Below, piece after piece: positions 1-6,674 of a stretch of DNA of 8,768 nt. The DNA is from Thermoflavifilum sp. (GTDB lineage: Bacteria; Bacteroidota; Bacteroidia; Chitinophagales; Chitinophagaceae), in assembly GCA_019683625.1 (NCBI GenBank), contig JADGHY010000074.1:1-8768 (forward strand). The letters are read 5' to 3'. The notes under the pieces were generated by a model. That model was not told the origin of the DNA. It saw only the letters and a program-made list of their open reading frames with translations, and searched no databases. Positions within the stretch are counted from its first letter, which is position 1. Each line of letters opens with the position of its first letter. A program made the position numbers and the translations under genes.

Positions 1-15
1 GAATAATACCGGATA

Positions 16-43
16 GCCTAAGCTGCCCATTCGGCAGGCAGGC
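16..43. other. Imperfect stem-loop just past the mutS stop
   Basis: Immediately downstream of the mutS stop codon, CTGCC (23-27) can pair with GGCAG (33-37) around a 5-nt loop. Outside it, GCCT (16-19) can pair with AGGC (40-43) across a small internal loop. Read on the minus strand it is not followed by a T-run, so it is not a canonical intrinsic terminator. It may still shape the mutS mRNA 3' end, or it may be chance pairing in a GGCA-repetitive stretch. Confidence 0.25.
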
Positions 44-45
44 AT

Positions 46-2667
46 TTAACCCAGACGCTTTTTGATTTCATTCAGTTTCATCAGGGCTTCTACCGGTGTG
101 AGGCGGTTGATATCTACTTCTTGGAGTAGCTGCCGGATTTGCTGGAAGACCAGGGTTTGCTCATCGAAGATGCTAAGCTGATAATTTGCCTTCGGGGCAA
201 TAGCATGCACGGGCGAAGCTTTATCGGGATATTTGGCCTCGAGTTGTTGCAGGATTTCTTCGGCCCTTTGCACCAGTTCGGGAGGCATACCTGCCATCCT
301 GGCAACATGGATACCGAAGCTATGCCGGCTGCCTCCTGGCGCCAGCTTGCGGAGGAAGATGATTTTATTGCCCGACTCGGCATGGGTGATATGGTAATTT
401 TTGACCCTATCCAGCTGTTTTTCTAATTCATTAAGCTCATGATAATGGGTGGCAAATAGGGTTTTGGGGTGAAAGGGTGTGCCATGATGAAGGTATTCCA
501 CGATGCTCCAGGCGATGGAGATGCCGTCGTAGGTGCTGGTGCCCCGGCCGATTTCGTCGAGGATCACCAGGCTGCGCTGGGTGAAATTATGGATGATGCT
601 GGCCGTTTCATTCATTTCCACCATGAAAGTAGATTCGCCTCCGCTCAGGTTATCTGATGCGCCCACCCGGGTGAAGATTTTATCGGTGAGACTGATTTTT
701 GCGGATGCAGCGGGCACAAAACTGCCGATATGTGCCATGAGGGTAATAAGGGCGGTTTGCCGGAGCAAGGCCGATTTGCCGCTCATATTGGGCCCGGTAA
801 GGATAATAATTTGCTGTGAGCTGCAGTCCAGGTACAGGTCATTGGGCACATAGTGCTCGCCGGGCTTCAGGCTTTGTTCGATCACCGGATGCCGGCCTTC
901 GTGGATTTCCAGGGTTTCCCCCTCGTGGAGTTCAGGACGGCGGTAATGGAACTGTAGGGCATTTTCAGCAAAGCATCGGATACAGTCGAGCCGGGCAATC
1001 ACCTGGGCGTTGAGTTGCAACGCGGGAATATAATCCTCCATTTCATGCACCAATGCCTCAAACAGTTGTTGTTCCAGGAGAAGGATGTTTTCCTCGGCCC
1101 CCAAAATTTTTTCTTCGTATTGTTTCAATTCGGGCGTCACATAGCGTTCGGCATGGGTTAAGGTTTGTTTCCTTATCCAGTCGGCAGGCACTTTGTGGCG
1201 ATGGGCATGGGTGACTTCCAGATAATAACCGAACACGCTGTTAAAGCCTAATTTCAGGGAGGGTATGCCGGTTCTTTCAGCTTCTTTTTGTTGCAATTGT
1301 TGGAGATAAGTTTTGCCGCTGTGCAGAAGTTTGCGCAGCTCATCCAGCTCTGCGCTTACGCCTTCTCTGATGATGCCGCCCTTGTTGCTGGCAACGGGTG
1401 GGTTATCCACTAAGGTTTGGAAAATTTTCTGGACCAGGGTTGGGCAGGCATTGATTTGTTCGGCCTGGCGGCGGAGGTAAGGGTCGGGATAAGGATGGGA
1501 AGGATTTGCCGAAGGGGAAAACAGTTGTTGGATTTGTCCCATGAGCTGCAGGCTTTTTCCCAGTTGCCAAAGTTCCCGTGGGCTAATTTTATGGAGGGGA
1601 ATACGGGCCACCAATCTTTCCACATCACCCATTTGTTTCAGCAAGGCATTCAGCTGGTGGCGGATGGATTCGTCTTTAATCAGGGTTGATACGGCATCCA
1701 GGCGTTCCTGAATAGCACGGAGGTCTTGCAGGGGAAAGAGCAGCCAGCGCTTCAGCAGACGAGCGCCCATGGGCGTAAGCGTATGATCCAGCACTTGCAA
1801 CAAGCTGCGGCTCTGTTCCGATAAAGGCTCTACCAGTTCCAGGTTGCGCAGGGTGAATTTATCCATCCATAAAAAATCATTCCGATCGATGCGCTGGATG
1901 GAGCTGATGTGTTGCAGGTCGGGGTGTTCGGTGTCGCGCAAATAGTGCAGAATGGCTCCGGCAGCCACGATGGCATCTTTCAGATGATCTATCCCGAATC
2001 CCTTCAGGGAGTGGGTGTGAAAATGTTTGATGAGCAGCTCTTCGGCATAAGGATAGCTAAAGATCCATTCCTCCAATGGATAAGTGTAATAACGCTGGCC
2101 AAATTGCTGGCGGAATTGCTTTTGCAGGGGGCGGGCAAACACGATTTCGGCCGGGCGCAAGCTTTGAAGCAGCTTATCGGCATATTCCTGATCGCCTTCT
2201 GCCACCAGCATTTCACCGGTTGAAACATCCACAAAAGCCAGTCCGATTTGTTTTTCCCCAAAATGCAGGGCCGCCAGAAAATTATTGGCATTATGTTCCA
2301 GCAGCTTTTCATGCAGGGCAATGCCGGGCGTAATCAGTTCGGTTACGCCTCTTTTTACCACACCCTTGGCTTGCTTGGGATCTTCCAGCTGGTCGCATAC
2401 GGCCACCCGGTAGCCGGCCTTTACGAGTTTATGCAGGTAAGTGTCGAGCGCATGGTAGGGGAAGCCCGCCAGGTCCACAGCAGCAGCGGCGCCGTTCGAC
2501 CGTTTGGTGAGCACAATACCCAGCACCCGGGAAGCGATGACAGCATCTTCGTAAAACGTTTCATAAAAATCCCCCACCCGGAAAAGCAGGATGGCGTCCG
2601 GATAGCGGGCTTTGATAGCCTTATGCTGTTGCATCAGCGGGGTCAGCGTGTGCTTGCTCTGGGTCAT
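46..2667 (-). CDS. mutS: DNA mismatch repair protein MutS
   Basis: MutS recognises base mismatches and small loops as a dimer and recruits MutL to start repair in the cytoplasm. The 873-residue product is full length for bacterial MutS. The N-terminal mismatch-binding domain carries the Phe-x-Glu wedge in GDFYETF (F34, E36). The C-terminal ABC-type ATPase has Walker A GPNMSGKS (625-632), signature NLSGGEST (673-680), Walker B VILDE (701-705) and the switch histidine in ATHYHE (H741). Near the C-terminus, QLSIF (830-834) fits the sliding-clamp binding consensus QL[S/D]LF. The frame stays open another 36 codons upstream to an ATG at 2775, but that would overlap the divergent methyltransferase and start upstream of the promoter box at 2679-2686. 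The ATG at 2667, giving the family-like start MTQSK, is therefore preferred. No internal stop or missing motif was seen. Identification is secure; only the start is inferred. Confidence 0.97.
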   Translation of the reverse strand: MTQSKHTLTPLMQQHKAIKARYPDAILLFRVGDFYETFYEDAVIASRVLGIVLTKRSNGAAAAVDLAGFPYHALDTYLHKLVKAGYRVAVCDQLEDPKQAKGVVKRGVTELITPGIALHEKLLEHNANNFLAALHFGEKQIGLAFVDVSTGEMLVAEGDQEYADKLLQSLRPAEIVFARPLQKQFRQQFGQRYYTYPLEEWIFSYPYAEELLIKHFHTHSLKGFGIDHLKDAIVAAGAILHYLRDTEHPDLQHISSIQRIDRNDFLWMDKFTLRNLELVEPLSEQSRSLLQVLDHTLTPMGARLLKRWLLFPLQDLRAIQERLDAVSTLIKDESIRHQLNALLKQMGDVERLVARIPLHKISPRELWQLGKSLQLMGQIQQLFSPSANPSHPYPDPYLRRQAEQINACPTLVQKIFQTLVDNPPVASNKGGIIREGVSAELDELRKLLHSGKTYLQQLQQKEAERTGIPSLKLGFNSVFGYYLEVTHAHRHKVPADWIRKQTLTHAERYVTPELKQYEEKILGAEENILLLEQQLFEALVHEMEDYIPALQLNAQVIARLDCIRCFAENALQFHYRRPELHEGETLEIHEGRHPVIEQSLKPGEHYVPNDLYLDCSSQQIIILTGPNMSGKSALLRQTALITLMAHIGSFVPAASAKISLTDKIFTRVGASDNLSGGESTFMVEMNETASIIHNFTQRSLVILDEIGRGTSTYDGISIAWSIVEYLHHGTPFHPKTLFATHYHELNELEKQLDRVKNYHITHAESGNKIIFLRKLAPGGSRHSFGIHVARMAGMPPELVQRAEEILQQLEAKYPDKASPVHAIAPKANYQLSIFDEQTLVFQQIRQLLQEVDINRLTPVEALMKLNEIKKRLG

Positions 2668-2678
2668 GGCAGGACAGG

Positions 2679-2686
2679 CAAAGTTA
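2679..2686 (-). promoter_or_regulatory. Bacteroidota-type -7 box for mutS
   Basis: Read on the minus strand the sequence is TAACTTTG, an exact match to the TAnnTTTG -7 element of the Bacteroidota primary sigma factor. It ends 11 bp before the mutS ATG at 2667, so transcription would start only a few to about ten bases before the start codon. No TTG/TTTG -33 element is seen at the usual spacing. The assignment rests on one exact motif in the right place and orientation. Confidence 0.55.
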
Positions 2687-2725
2687 ACAAATGATACAAG
2701 CTGCGGGTGATGCCCTAATCTGTAG

Positions 2726-2733
2726 TAGCTTTG
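2726..2733 (+). promoter_or_regulatory. Bacteroidota-type -7 box for the methyltransferase cluster
   Basis: TAGCTTTG is an exact TAnnTTTG match ending 7 bp before the ATG at 2741. Initiation at the usual distance would leave a leader of only about 4 nt, or about 19 nt if the second in-frame ATG at 2756 is used. No -33 TTTG is visible at normal spacing. The box lies 39 bp from the oppositely oriented mutS box, so the two promoters overlap in polymerase footprint. Confidence 0.5.
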
Positions 2734-2740
2734 CAGCGTC

Positions 2741-3322
2741 ATGCGAAAACTTACAATGGCCGAGTTAGGCCGCAAGACCGTTGAAGCATGTCGGGTGGCC
2801 GAGAAATTGCCGGTGGTGGTGCTTTTGGATCAGGTAAGAAGCATGCATAATGTAGGCTCAGTATTTCGTACGGCCGATGCTTTTCAGGTGCAGGCCCTTT
2901 GGCTGTGTGGATACACGCCTGTGCCGCCCCATCGGGATATTCACAAAACAGCATTGGGCGCCACGGAAACCGTAGCTTGGGAACATCATCCCGATATTTT
3001 GGAAGCCATATCCTTGCTCAAAGCTCGTGGTTATGCCGTGTGGGCAGTGGAGCAAGCCGAGGGAAGCCAATACCTGCAGGATTTCCAGCCCGATTTTTCT
3101 CATCCGCTGGCCATTGTGCTGGGCAATGAAATGCATGGCGTGCAGCAAGCCGTACTCGACAGCGTAGATGGCTGCCTGGAAATTCCTCAGTTTGGTATGA
3201 AGCATTCGTTAAATATTGCGGTAACTGCCGGCATAGTCTTATGGGATTTGTTGGTGAAATACATGCAATCGCCCGTTGGACGCCGATCTTCATTTTGTCA
3301 AAAAAAATCTGTTGACGCCTGA
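2741..3322 (+). CDS. TrmH/SpoU-family RNA 2'-O-methyltransferase
   Basis: A SPOUT-superfamily enzyme that should transfer a methyl group from S-adenosylmethionine to a ribose 2'-OH in tRNA or rRNA; the target cannot be told from sequence. The 193 residues contain the three SpoU motifs: motif 1 NVGSVFRT (37-44), motif 2 IVLGNEMHGV (125-134) and motif 3 IPQFGMKHSLNIAVTAG (148-164), which form the trefoil-knot cofactor site. There is no separate N-terminal RNA-binding domain, as in the short TrmH-like forms common in Bacteroidota. The start at 2741 gives MRKLTMAELG, resembling family N-termini; a second ATG at 2756 (MAELG) has an A-rich leader and would suit the promoter position better. It is the first gene of a plus-strand run, and its TGA is directly followed by the ATG of the prenyltransferase gene. 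The family is secure and the substrate unknown. Confidence 0.93.
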   Translation: MRKLTMAELGRKTVEACRVAEKLPVVVLLDQVRSMHNVGSVFRTADAFQVQALWLCGYTPVPPHRDIHKTALGATETVAWEHHPDILEAISLLKARGYAVWAVEQAEGSQYLQDFQPDFSHPLAIVLGNEMHGVQQAVLDSVDGCLEIPQFGMKHSLNIAVTAGIVLWDLLVKYMQSPVGRRSSFCQKKSVDA

Positions 3323-4192
3323 ATGCCTATGAAAAGTTTAGTTGTCCGGTATTTATCGTTGGTGAAATTCAGCCACACCATTTTTGCCATGCCCTTTGCA
3401 TTGATTGGATTTTTTCTGGCTGTACGTTGGCAGCACTACCCTTTTTCCTGGGCATTGTTCGGTAAGGTAATTTTATGTATGGTATTTGCCAGAAGTGCCG
3501 CCATGGCCTTTAATCGGATTCTTGACCTGGAATATGACCGGCTTAATCCCCGTACGGCGCAGCGGGAATTGCCCACCGGCAGGATCAGCTATCGCCAGGC
3601 CGTGATGTTTACCTTGTTAAACGTGTTGTTGTTTATTTTCACCACTTATTTCATCAACCGCATTTGTTTTTATCTTTCACCAGTGGCGCTGGCGGTGGTA
3701 TTGGGTTATAGTTATACGAAGCGATTCACCGCATTTTCCCATCTGGTATTAGGCTTAGGATTATCATTGGCGCCTATCGGGGCCTATCTGGCTGTGGTCG
3801 GGCATTTCCATTGGCTGCCATTAATCTATTCCGGTGTGGTGATTTGTTGGGTAGCTGGTTTTGACATTATTTATTCCTTACAGGATGTGGGATTTGATCA
3901 GGCCTTGCATCTGTATTCTATGCCGGTATGGCTGGGCAAAGCACGAGCCCTGCAGGTATCGGCTGTCTTGCACCTGCTCAGTGCCGGGGGCGTGGTATTG
4001 GCTGGCTGGCTGGCACATTTTGGCTGGCTGTATTGGGTGGGTGTGGGTTGGTTTGCCTTTATGCTCTGGTATCAGCACCGGCTGGTGACTCCGGACGATA
4101 TCAGCCGCGTGAATCTGGCATTCATGACCACCAATGGCATTGCCAGCTGCGTGTTTGCCTTGTTTGTGATTTTGGATTTATTCATCTCCTAA
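3323..4192 (+). CDS. ubiA: UbiA-family polyprenyltransferase (MqnP-like)
   Basis: An integral membrane enzyme that attaches a polyprenyl chain to an aromatic acceptor. The 289 residues are mostly hydrophobic, consistent with the eight to nine helices of the UbiA fold. Two Asp-rich motifs that bind Mg-diphosphate are visible: N64-x3-D68-x3-D72, followed by NPRTAQRELPTGR (75-87), and D181 with YSLQDVGFD (184-192). This pattern fits the 'UbiA-other'/MqnP-type subgroup annotated as 4-hydroxybenzoate polyprenyltransferase-like. Bacteroidota generally use menaquinone, so a role in menaquinone synthesis, possibly the futalosine route, is more plausible than ubiquinone; the acceptor is inferred. The symbol reflects the family only. 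The gene follows the methyltransferase stop with zero spacing (TGAATG), suggesting translational coupling; an ATG two codons later, at 3329, is an equally possible start. Codons 3991-4030 are locally repetitive (GGCTGGCTGGCTGGC) and encode Gly/Trp/Leu-rich membrane sequence. Confidence 0.88.
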   Translation: MPMKSLVVRYLSLVKFSHTIFAMPFALIGFFLAVRWQHYPFSWALFGKVILCMVFARSAAMAFNRILDLEYDRLNPRTAQRELPTGRISYRQAVMFTLLNVLLFIFTTYFINRICFYLSPVALAVVLGYSYTKRFTAFSHLVLGLGLSLAPIGAYLAVVGHFHWLPLIYSGVVICWVAGFDIIYSLQDVGFDQALHLYSMPVWLGKARALQVSAVLHLLSAGGVVLAGWLAHFGWLYWVGVGWFAFMLWYQHRLVTPDDISRVNLAFMTTNGIASCVFALFVILDLFIS

Positions 4193-4203
4193 TCAAAAAA
4201 CCG

Positions 4204-4617
4204 GTGGGTAGAATATTAGCTATTGATTATGGGAAAAAACGAGTTGGACTGGCGGTTACAGATCCGCTCAAAATCATTGCCACGGGACTGGCCACCATTG
4301 GCGCACACGAGTTGATTCCCTGGTTGAAGGCTTATCTCGACAAGGAACGGGTGGAGCGGATCATCATCGGCATGCCCAAGGACTTGCAGGGCCGCGATAC
4401 CGATGCTACAGCCCTGGTACGCGAAGCGATTCGGGTATTGCAAAAACATTTCCCCCAAATACCCATTGAGCCAATAGATGAACGCTTTACTTCGAAAATC
4501 GCCTCGCGGAGCCTGATAGAAAGTGGCCTGAAAAAGCAGGCCAGGCAAGACAAGTCGCTCATCGATCAGGTAAGCGCAACCCTGCTTTTGCAGGGATATC
4601 TTCAATCGGTTTCGTAA
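4204..4617 (+). CDS. ruvX: RuvX/YqgF-family nuclease (Holliday junction resolvase-like)
   Basis: A small RNase H-fold nuclease. Family members are annotated as putative Holliday junction resolvases, and in E. coli YqgF acts in 16S rRNA 5'-end maturation. The 137 residues match the usual length. Conserved blocks are AIDYGKKRVGLAV (6-18) with catalytic D8, IIIGMPKDLQGRDTD (53-67), IDERFTS (91-97) with E93, and SLIDQVSATLLLQGYL (118-133) with D121. The frame is open far upstream inside the prenyltransferase gene without conserved content. The GTG at 4204, read as Met in M-GRILAIDYG, puts the first beta strand at the correct N-terminal position and leaves an 11-bp gap after the previous stop. No ATG in this frame fits. 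Position in the tight methyltransferase-prenyltransferase run implies co-transcription. Confidence 0.93.
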   Translation: MGRILAIDYGKKRVGLAVTDPLKIIATGLATIGAHELIPWLKAYLDKERVERIIIGMPKDLQGRDTDATALVREAIRVLQKHFPQIPIEPIDERFTSKIASRSLIESGLKKQARQDKSLIDQVSATLLLQGYLQSVS

Positions 4618-4622
4618 ATTTG
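4615..4622 (+). promoter_or_regulatory. -7 box overlapping ruvX stop, probable def promoter
   Basis: TAAATTTG matches TAnnTTTG exactly and shares its first three bases with the ruvX stop codon. A TTTG at 4587-4590 lies 24 bp upstream, longer than the usual 19-21 bp to the -33 element, so this half is weak. Initiation would give a leader of roughly 25-30 nt to the def ATG. def could therefore be transcribed independently as well as by readthrough from the upstream cluster. Confidence 0.45.
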
Positions 4623-4653
4623 GGCAACATTGCATTAAAAAAATAATTCACAC

Positions 4654-5235
4654 ATGGTATTACCCATTGTTGCCTATGGGCATCCGGTATTGCGAAAAAA
4701 ATGTGAAGAAATCACGCCCGACTATCCGGGCCTAGCTGCATTGATTGAAAACATGTGGGAAACACTTTACGCTTCAAATGGCGTGGGGCTTGCTGCTCCG
4801 CAGGTAAACGTGCCCATCCGGCTTTTCCTGGTGGATAGCAAACAGGTTACCGATCATTTCGACGAGGAAGACCGTCTGCAATTCGGCGATGAACAAGGAA
4901 TTAAACAAGTGTTTATCAACGCCCGCATCCTGGAAGTGAATGGGCAGGAATGGCCTTACAATGAAGGCTGCCTGAGCATTCCCAAGATCAGGGAGGATAT
5001 CCTGCGCCCGCAAACCCTTAAGATCCGTTATGTTGATGAACATTTCCAGCCTCATGAAGAAACCTATGGCGGCGTAACGGCAAGAATTATTTTCCATGAA
5101 TATGACCATATTGAAGGGAAATTATTCATCGATTATCTGAAGCCTTTGAAGAAAAAATTGTTGCGAAAAAAACTGGAAGATATTGCAAAAGGGAAGGTGG
5201 AAGTAAATTACAAAATGCTTTTTGCCAAAGTTTAA
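4654..5235 (+). CDS. def: Peptide deformylase
   Basis: A metalloenzyme that removes the formyl group from the N-terminal Met of nascent proteins at the ribosome. The 193 residues contain all three signature motifs: motif 1 GVGLAAPQ (43-50), motif 2 EGCLS (104-108) with metal ligand C106, and motif 3 HEYDH (148-152) with metal ligands H148 and H152 and catalytic E149. Insertions after motif 1 (about 62-85) and a basic C-terminal tail (LKKKLLRKK, 165-173) are typical of Bacteroidota forms. The residue before HEYDH is F147, where many deformylases have Gln. The start follows an A-rich leader with no Shine-Dalgarno, as usual in this phylum. It lies 36 bp after ruvX and has its own likely promoter box. 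Pairing with fmt, common elsewhere, is not seen here. Confidence 0.97.
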   Translation: MVLPIVAYGHPVLRKKCEEITPDYPGLAALIENMWETLYASNGVGLAAPQVNVPIRLFLVDSKQVTDHFDEEDRLQFGDEQGIKQVFINARILEVNGQEWPYNEGCLSIPKIREDILRPQTLKIRYVDEHFQPHEETYGGVTARIIFHEYDHIEGKLFIDYLKPLKKKLLRKKLEDIAKGKVEVNYKMLFAKV

Positions 5236-5239
5236 TCCA

Positions 5240-5247
5240 TATCTTTA
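5240..5247 (+). promoter_or_regulatory. Weak -7-like box upstream of the ECF sigma gene
   Basis: TATCTTTA in the 36-bp def-sigma spacer matches TAnnTTTG at five of six fixed positions, lacking only the final G. The nearest TTTG (5221-5224) is only 15 bp upstream, too close for a good -33. It could supply a basal promoter for the sigma/anti-sigma pair, but readthrough from def or an autoregulated ECF promoter is equally possible. Confidence 0.2.
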
Positions 5248-5271
5248 CCTGTATTTTAAAATTCCAACAGG

Positions 5272-5832
5272 TTGTCTGCCACATCATACAGTGAAGAGAC
5301 CTTGATTATGCTTCTTCGCAAGAAGAATGAAGAAGCATTTCGCTACCTGTATGATCATTATGCAGCTGCGCTGTATGGCGTGGTATTGAAGGTGGTGAAT
5401 GAACAGGAAATGGCAAATGATCTGCTGCAGGAAGTATTTGTGAAGATCTGGAACCGGATAGACAGCTATGATCCTCAGAAAGGAAGATTGTTTACCTGGA
5501 TGTTGCATATTGCCCGAAACACGGCCATCGATATGCTTCGCTCGAAAAGTTATCAGCAGCAGGAAAAAAACCAATCCTTGGAAAGCAACGTACATATTAG
5601 CAATTCCATGGAGATGAGTACTTCGATGATGGTAGAACAAATGGGGTTGAAAAATGTGTTGAACCGGCTCAGTGATGAGCAGCGCATATTGATTGAAAAG
5701 GCTTATTTCAAGGGATATACCCAGGAGGAAATCGCAAAAGAATTGGCTATGCCATTGGGTACGGTAAAAACCAGAATTAGAAATGCCTTGTTGACCTTGC
5801 GGGAAATTTTACAGGAACGAAAAACAGGTTAA
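5272..5832 (+). CDS. ECF-type RNA polymerase sigma factor
   Basis: A sigma-70 family member of the extracytoplasmic-function class: it has only regions 2 and 4 and would direct RNA polymerase to a small regulon. Region 2 spans about 21-90, with the core-binding segment DLLQEVFVKIW (50-60) and the promoter-melting segment FTWMLHIARNTAIDMLRS (74-91). A polar, Gln/Ser/Met-rich linker covers 91-120, and region 4 runs from about 130 to 178 with the helix-turn-helix YTQEEIAKELAMPLGTVKTR (149-168). The chosen start is TTG at 5272, the first possible initiator after an in-frame stop at 5257; it gives MSATSYSEETL, like N-termini of related sigma factors. The first in-frame ATG (5308) would cut the protein just before region 2. 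The anti-sigma gene follows 45 bp later. The regulon and signal are unknown. Confidence 0.93.
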   Translation: MSATSYSEETLIMLLRKKNEEAFRYLYDHYAAALYGVVLKVVNEQEMANDLLQEVFVKIWNRIDSYDPQKGRLFTWMLHIARNTAIDMLRSKSYQQQEKNQSLESNVHISNSMEMSTSMMVEQMGLKNVLNRLSDEQRILIEKAYFKGYTQEEIAKELAMPLGTVKTRIRNALLTLREILQERKTG

Positions 5833-5877
5833 TGCATTTAAGCAAGCATGTGGTGAAAAATTAAATGTAACCGGATT

Positions 5878-6666
5878 TTGGATATTCAGGAATACATATC
5901 ATCGGGCGTCATTGAATTGTATGTGCTGGGTATGCTCAGCGAAGAAGAGGCTGCTGAGCTGAGGGCGTATGCAAGGCAGTATCCGGAGGTGAAAGAGGCC
6001 ATTGAAGCCTATGAGCGTACGCTCGAACAGTATGCCGAGCTGCATGCCGTGGAACCGCCTGCAGAACTTCGCCAGCAAATCTGGCATCGGCTTTCCTCTG
6101 CCGCCAGGCCAACCCCTTCCACTGCATCGGCAGGGCGGGTGTTGCGTCATCCCGTATTGCCATATCTGATGGCAGCCTGTGTGCTTTTGCTCATCGGGAG
6201 CCTGGTATTGAATATTCTTTTTTATACCCGATACCAACATGTGCAACAGCAAGTGGCAAGTTTGCAAACCCAACAAGCCGGTTTACAACAACAACTTCAT
6301 GAATATGCCACGGCTTTGCAGGTATTGCAAACGCCAGATTATACACCTGTTTTGCTGAAAGGCATTCCGCAGCATCCCGACCTGATGGCTACGGTATATT
6401 GGAATAAATCCAGCGGGGAAGTGTATTTGTTGCCCAATCTCATGCCATCACCGCCGGCAGGCAAGCAATATCAGCTTTGGGCCATCGTCGATGGCAAACC
6501 CGTATCAGCGGGCGTTTATCCCGTGACCTCACCCGCTATTCCTGTACAGAAGATGGCCGTCATCAAAGAGCCCGTGCAAGCATTCGCCATCACATTGGAA
6601 AAAGAAGGGGGCAGTCCAACCCCCACGCTCTCGGCTATGTATGTGATGGGGAAGGTAAATGGATAA
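5878..6666 (+). CDS. RskA-like membrane anti-sigma factor
   Basis: Predicted partner of the preceding ECF sigma factor, holding it inactive at the inner membrane. Three parts are visible in 262 residues. The cytoplasmic N-terminal segment (1-90) is acidic and helical, with the family-like MDIQEYISSG start and EPPAELRQQIW (59-69). One transmembrane helix covers about 94-115. A Gln-rich likely coiled coil (118-150) leads into a C-terminal periplasmic domain resembling the anti-sigma-K (RskA) fold, with QYQLWAIVDGKPVSAGVY (198-215) and AFAITLEKEGG (235-245). No HxxxCxxC zinc-binding motif is present. The start is TTG at 5878: an in-frame stop lies at 5854, no ATG occurs between, and the first internal ATG (5932) would delete the conserved first 18 residues. 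How it is inactivated is not evident. Confidence 0.88.
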   Translation: MDIQEYISSGVIELYVLGMLSEEEAAELRAYARQYPEVKEAIEAYERTLEQYAELHAVEPPAELRQQIWHRLSSAARPTPSTASAGRVLRHPVLPYLMAACVLLLIGSLVLNILFYTRYQHVQQQVASLQTQQAGLQQQLHEYATALQVLQTPDYTPVLLKGIPQHPDLMATVYWNKSSGEVYLLPNLMPSPPAGKQYQLWAIVDGKPVSAGVYPVTSPAIPVQKMAVIKEPVQAFAITLEKEGGSPTPTLSAMYVMGKVNG

Positions 6667-6674
6667 TCATCCTG

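Noticed and set aside
139..2694. Several open frames on the plus strand opposite mutS, up to 148 codons
   Set aside because: They lie antisense to a highly conserved gene, show no recognisable domains, and are expected by-products of its codon bias.
2668..2775. In-frame 36-codon N-terminal extension of mutS up to an ATG at 2775
   Set aside because: It overlaps the divergent methyltransferase start and lies upstream of the mutS promoter box. The extension lacks MutS-like sequence, whereas Met at 2667 gives a typical MutS start.
3928..4203. Open frame extending ruvX upstream through the prenyltransferase gene
   Set aside because: The extra residues resemble no RuvX sequence and are a shifted-frame reading of the conserved prenyltransferase. 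GTG at 4204 gives the expected length.
4580..4595. Perfect 6-bp hairpin CCCTGC-TTTT-GCAGGG inside the end of ruvX
   Set aside because: It lies within conserved ruvX codons, is not followed by a T-run, and precedes the stop codon by about 20 bp, so it is unlikely to be a terminator.
5865..5870. Minimal ATG-TAA just upstream of the anti-sigma start
   Set aside because: A start-stop pair could affect initiation at the TTG at 5878, but six bases in AT-rich sequence are easily chance and there is no supporting context.
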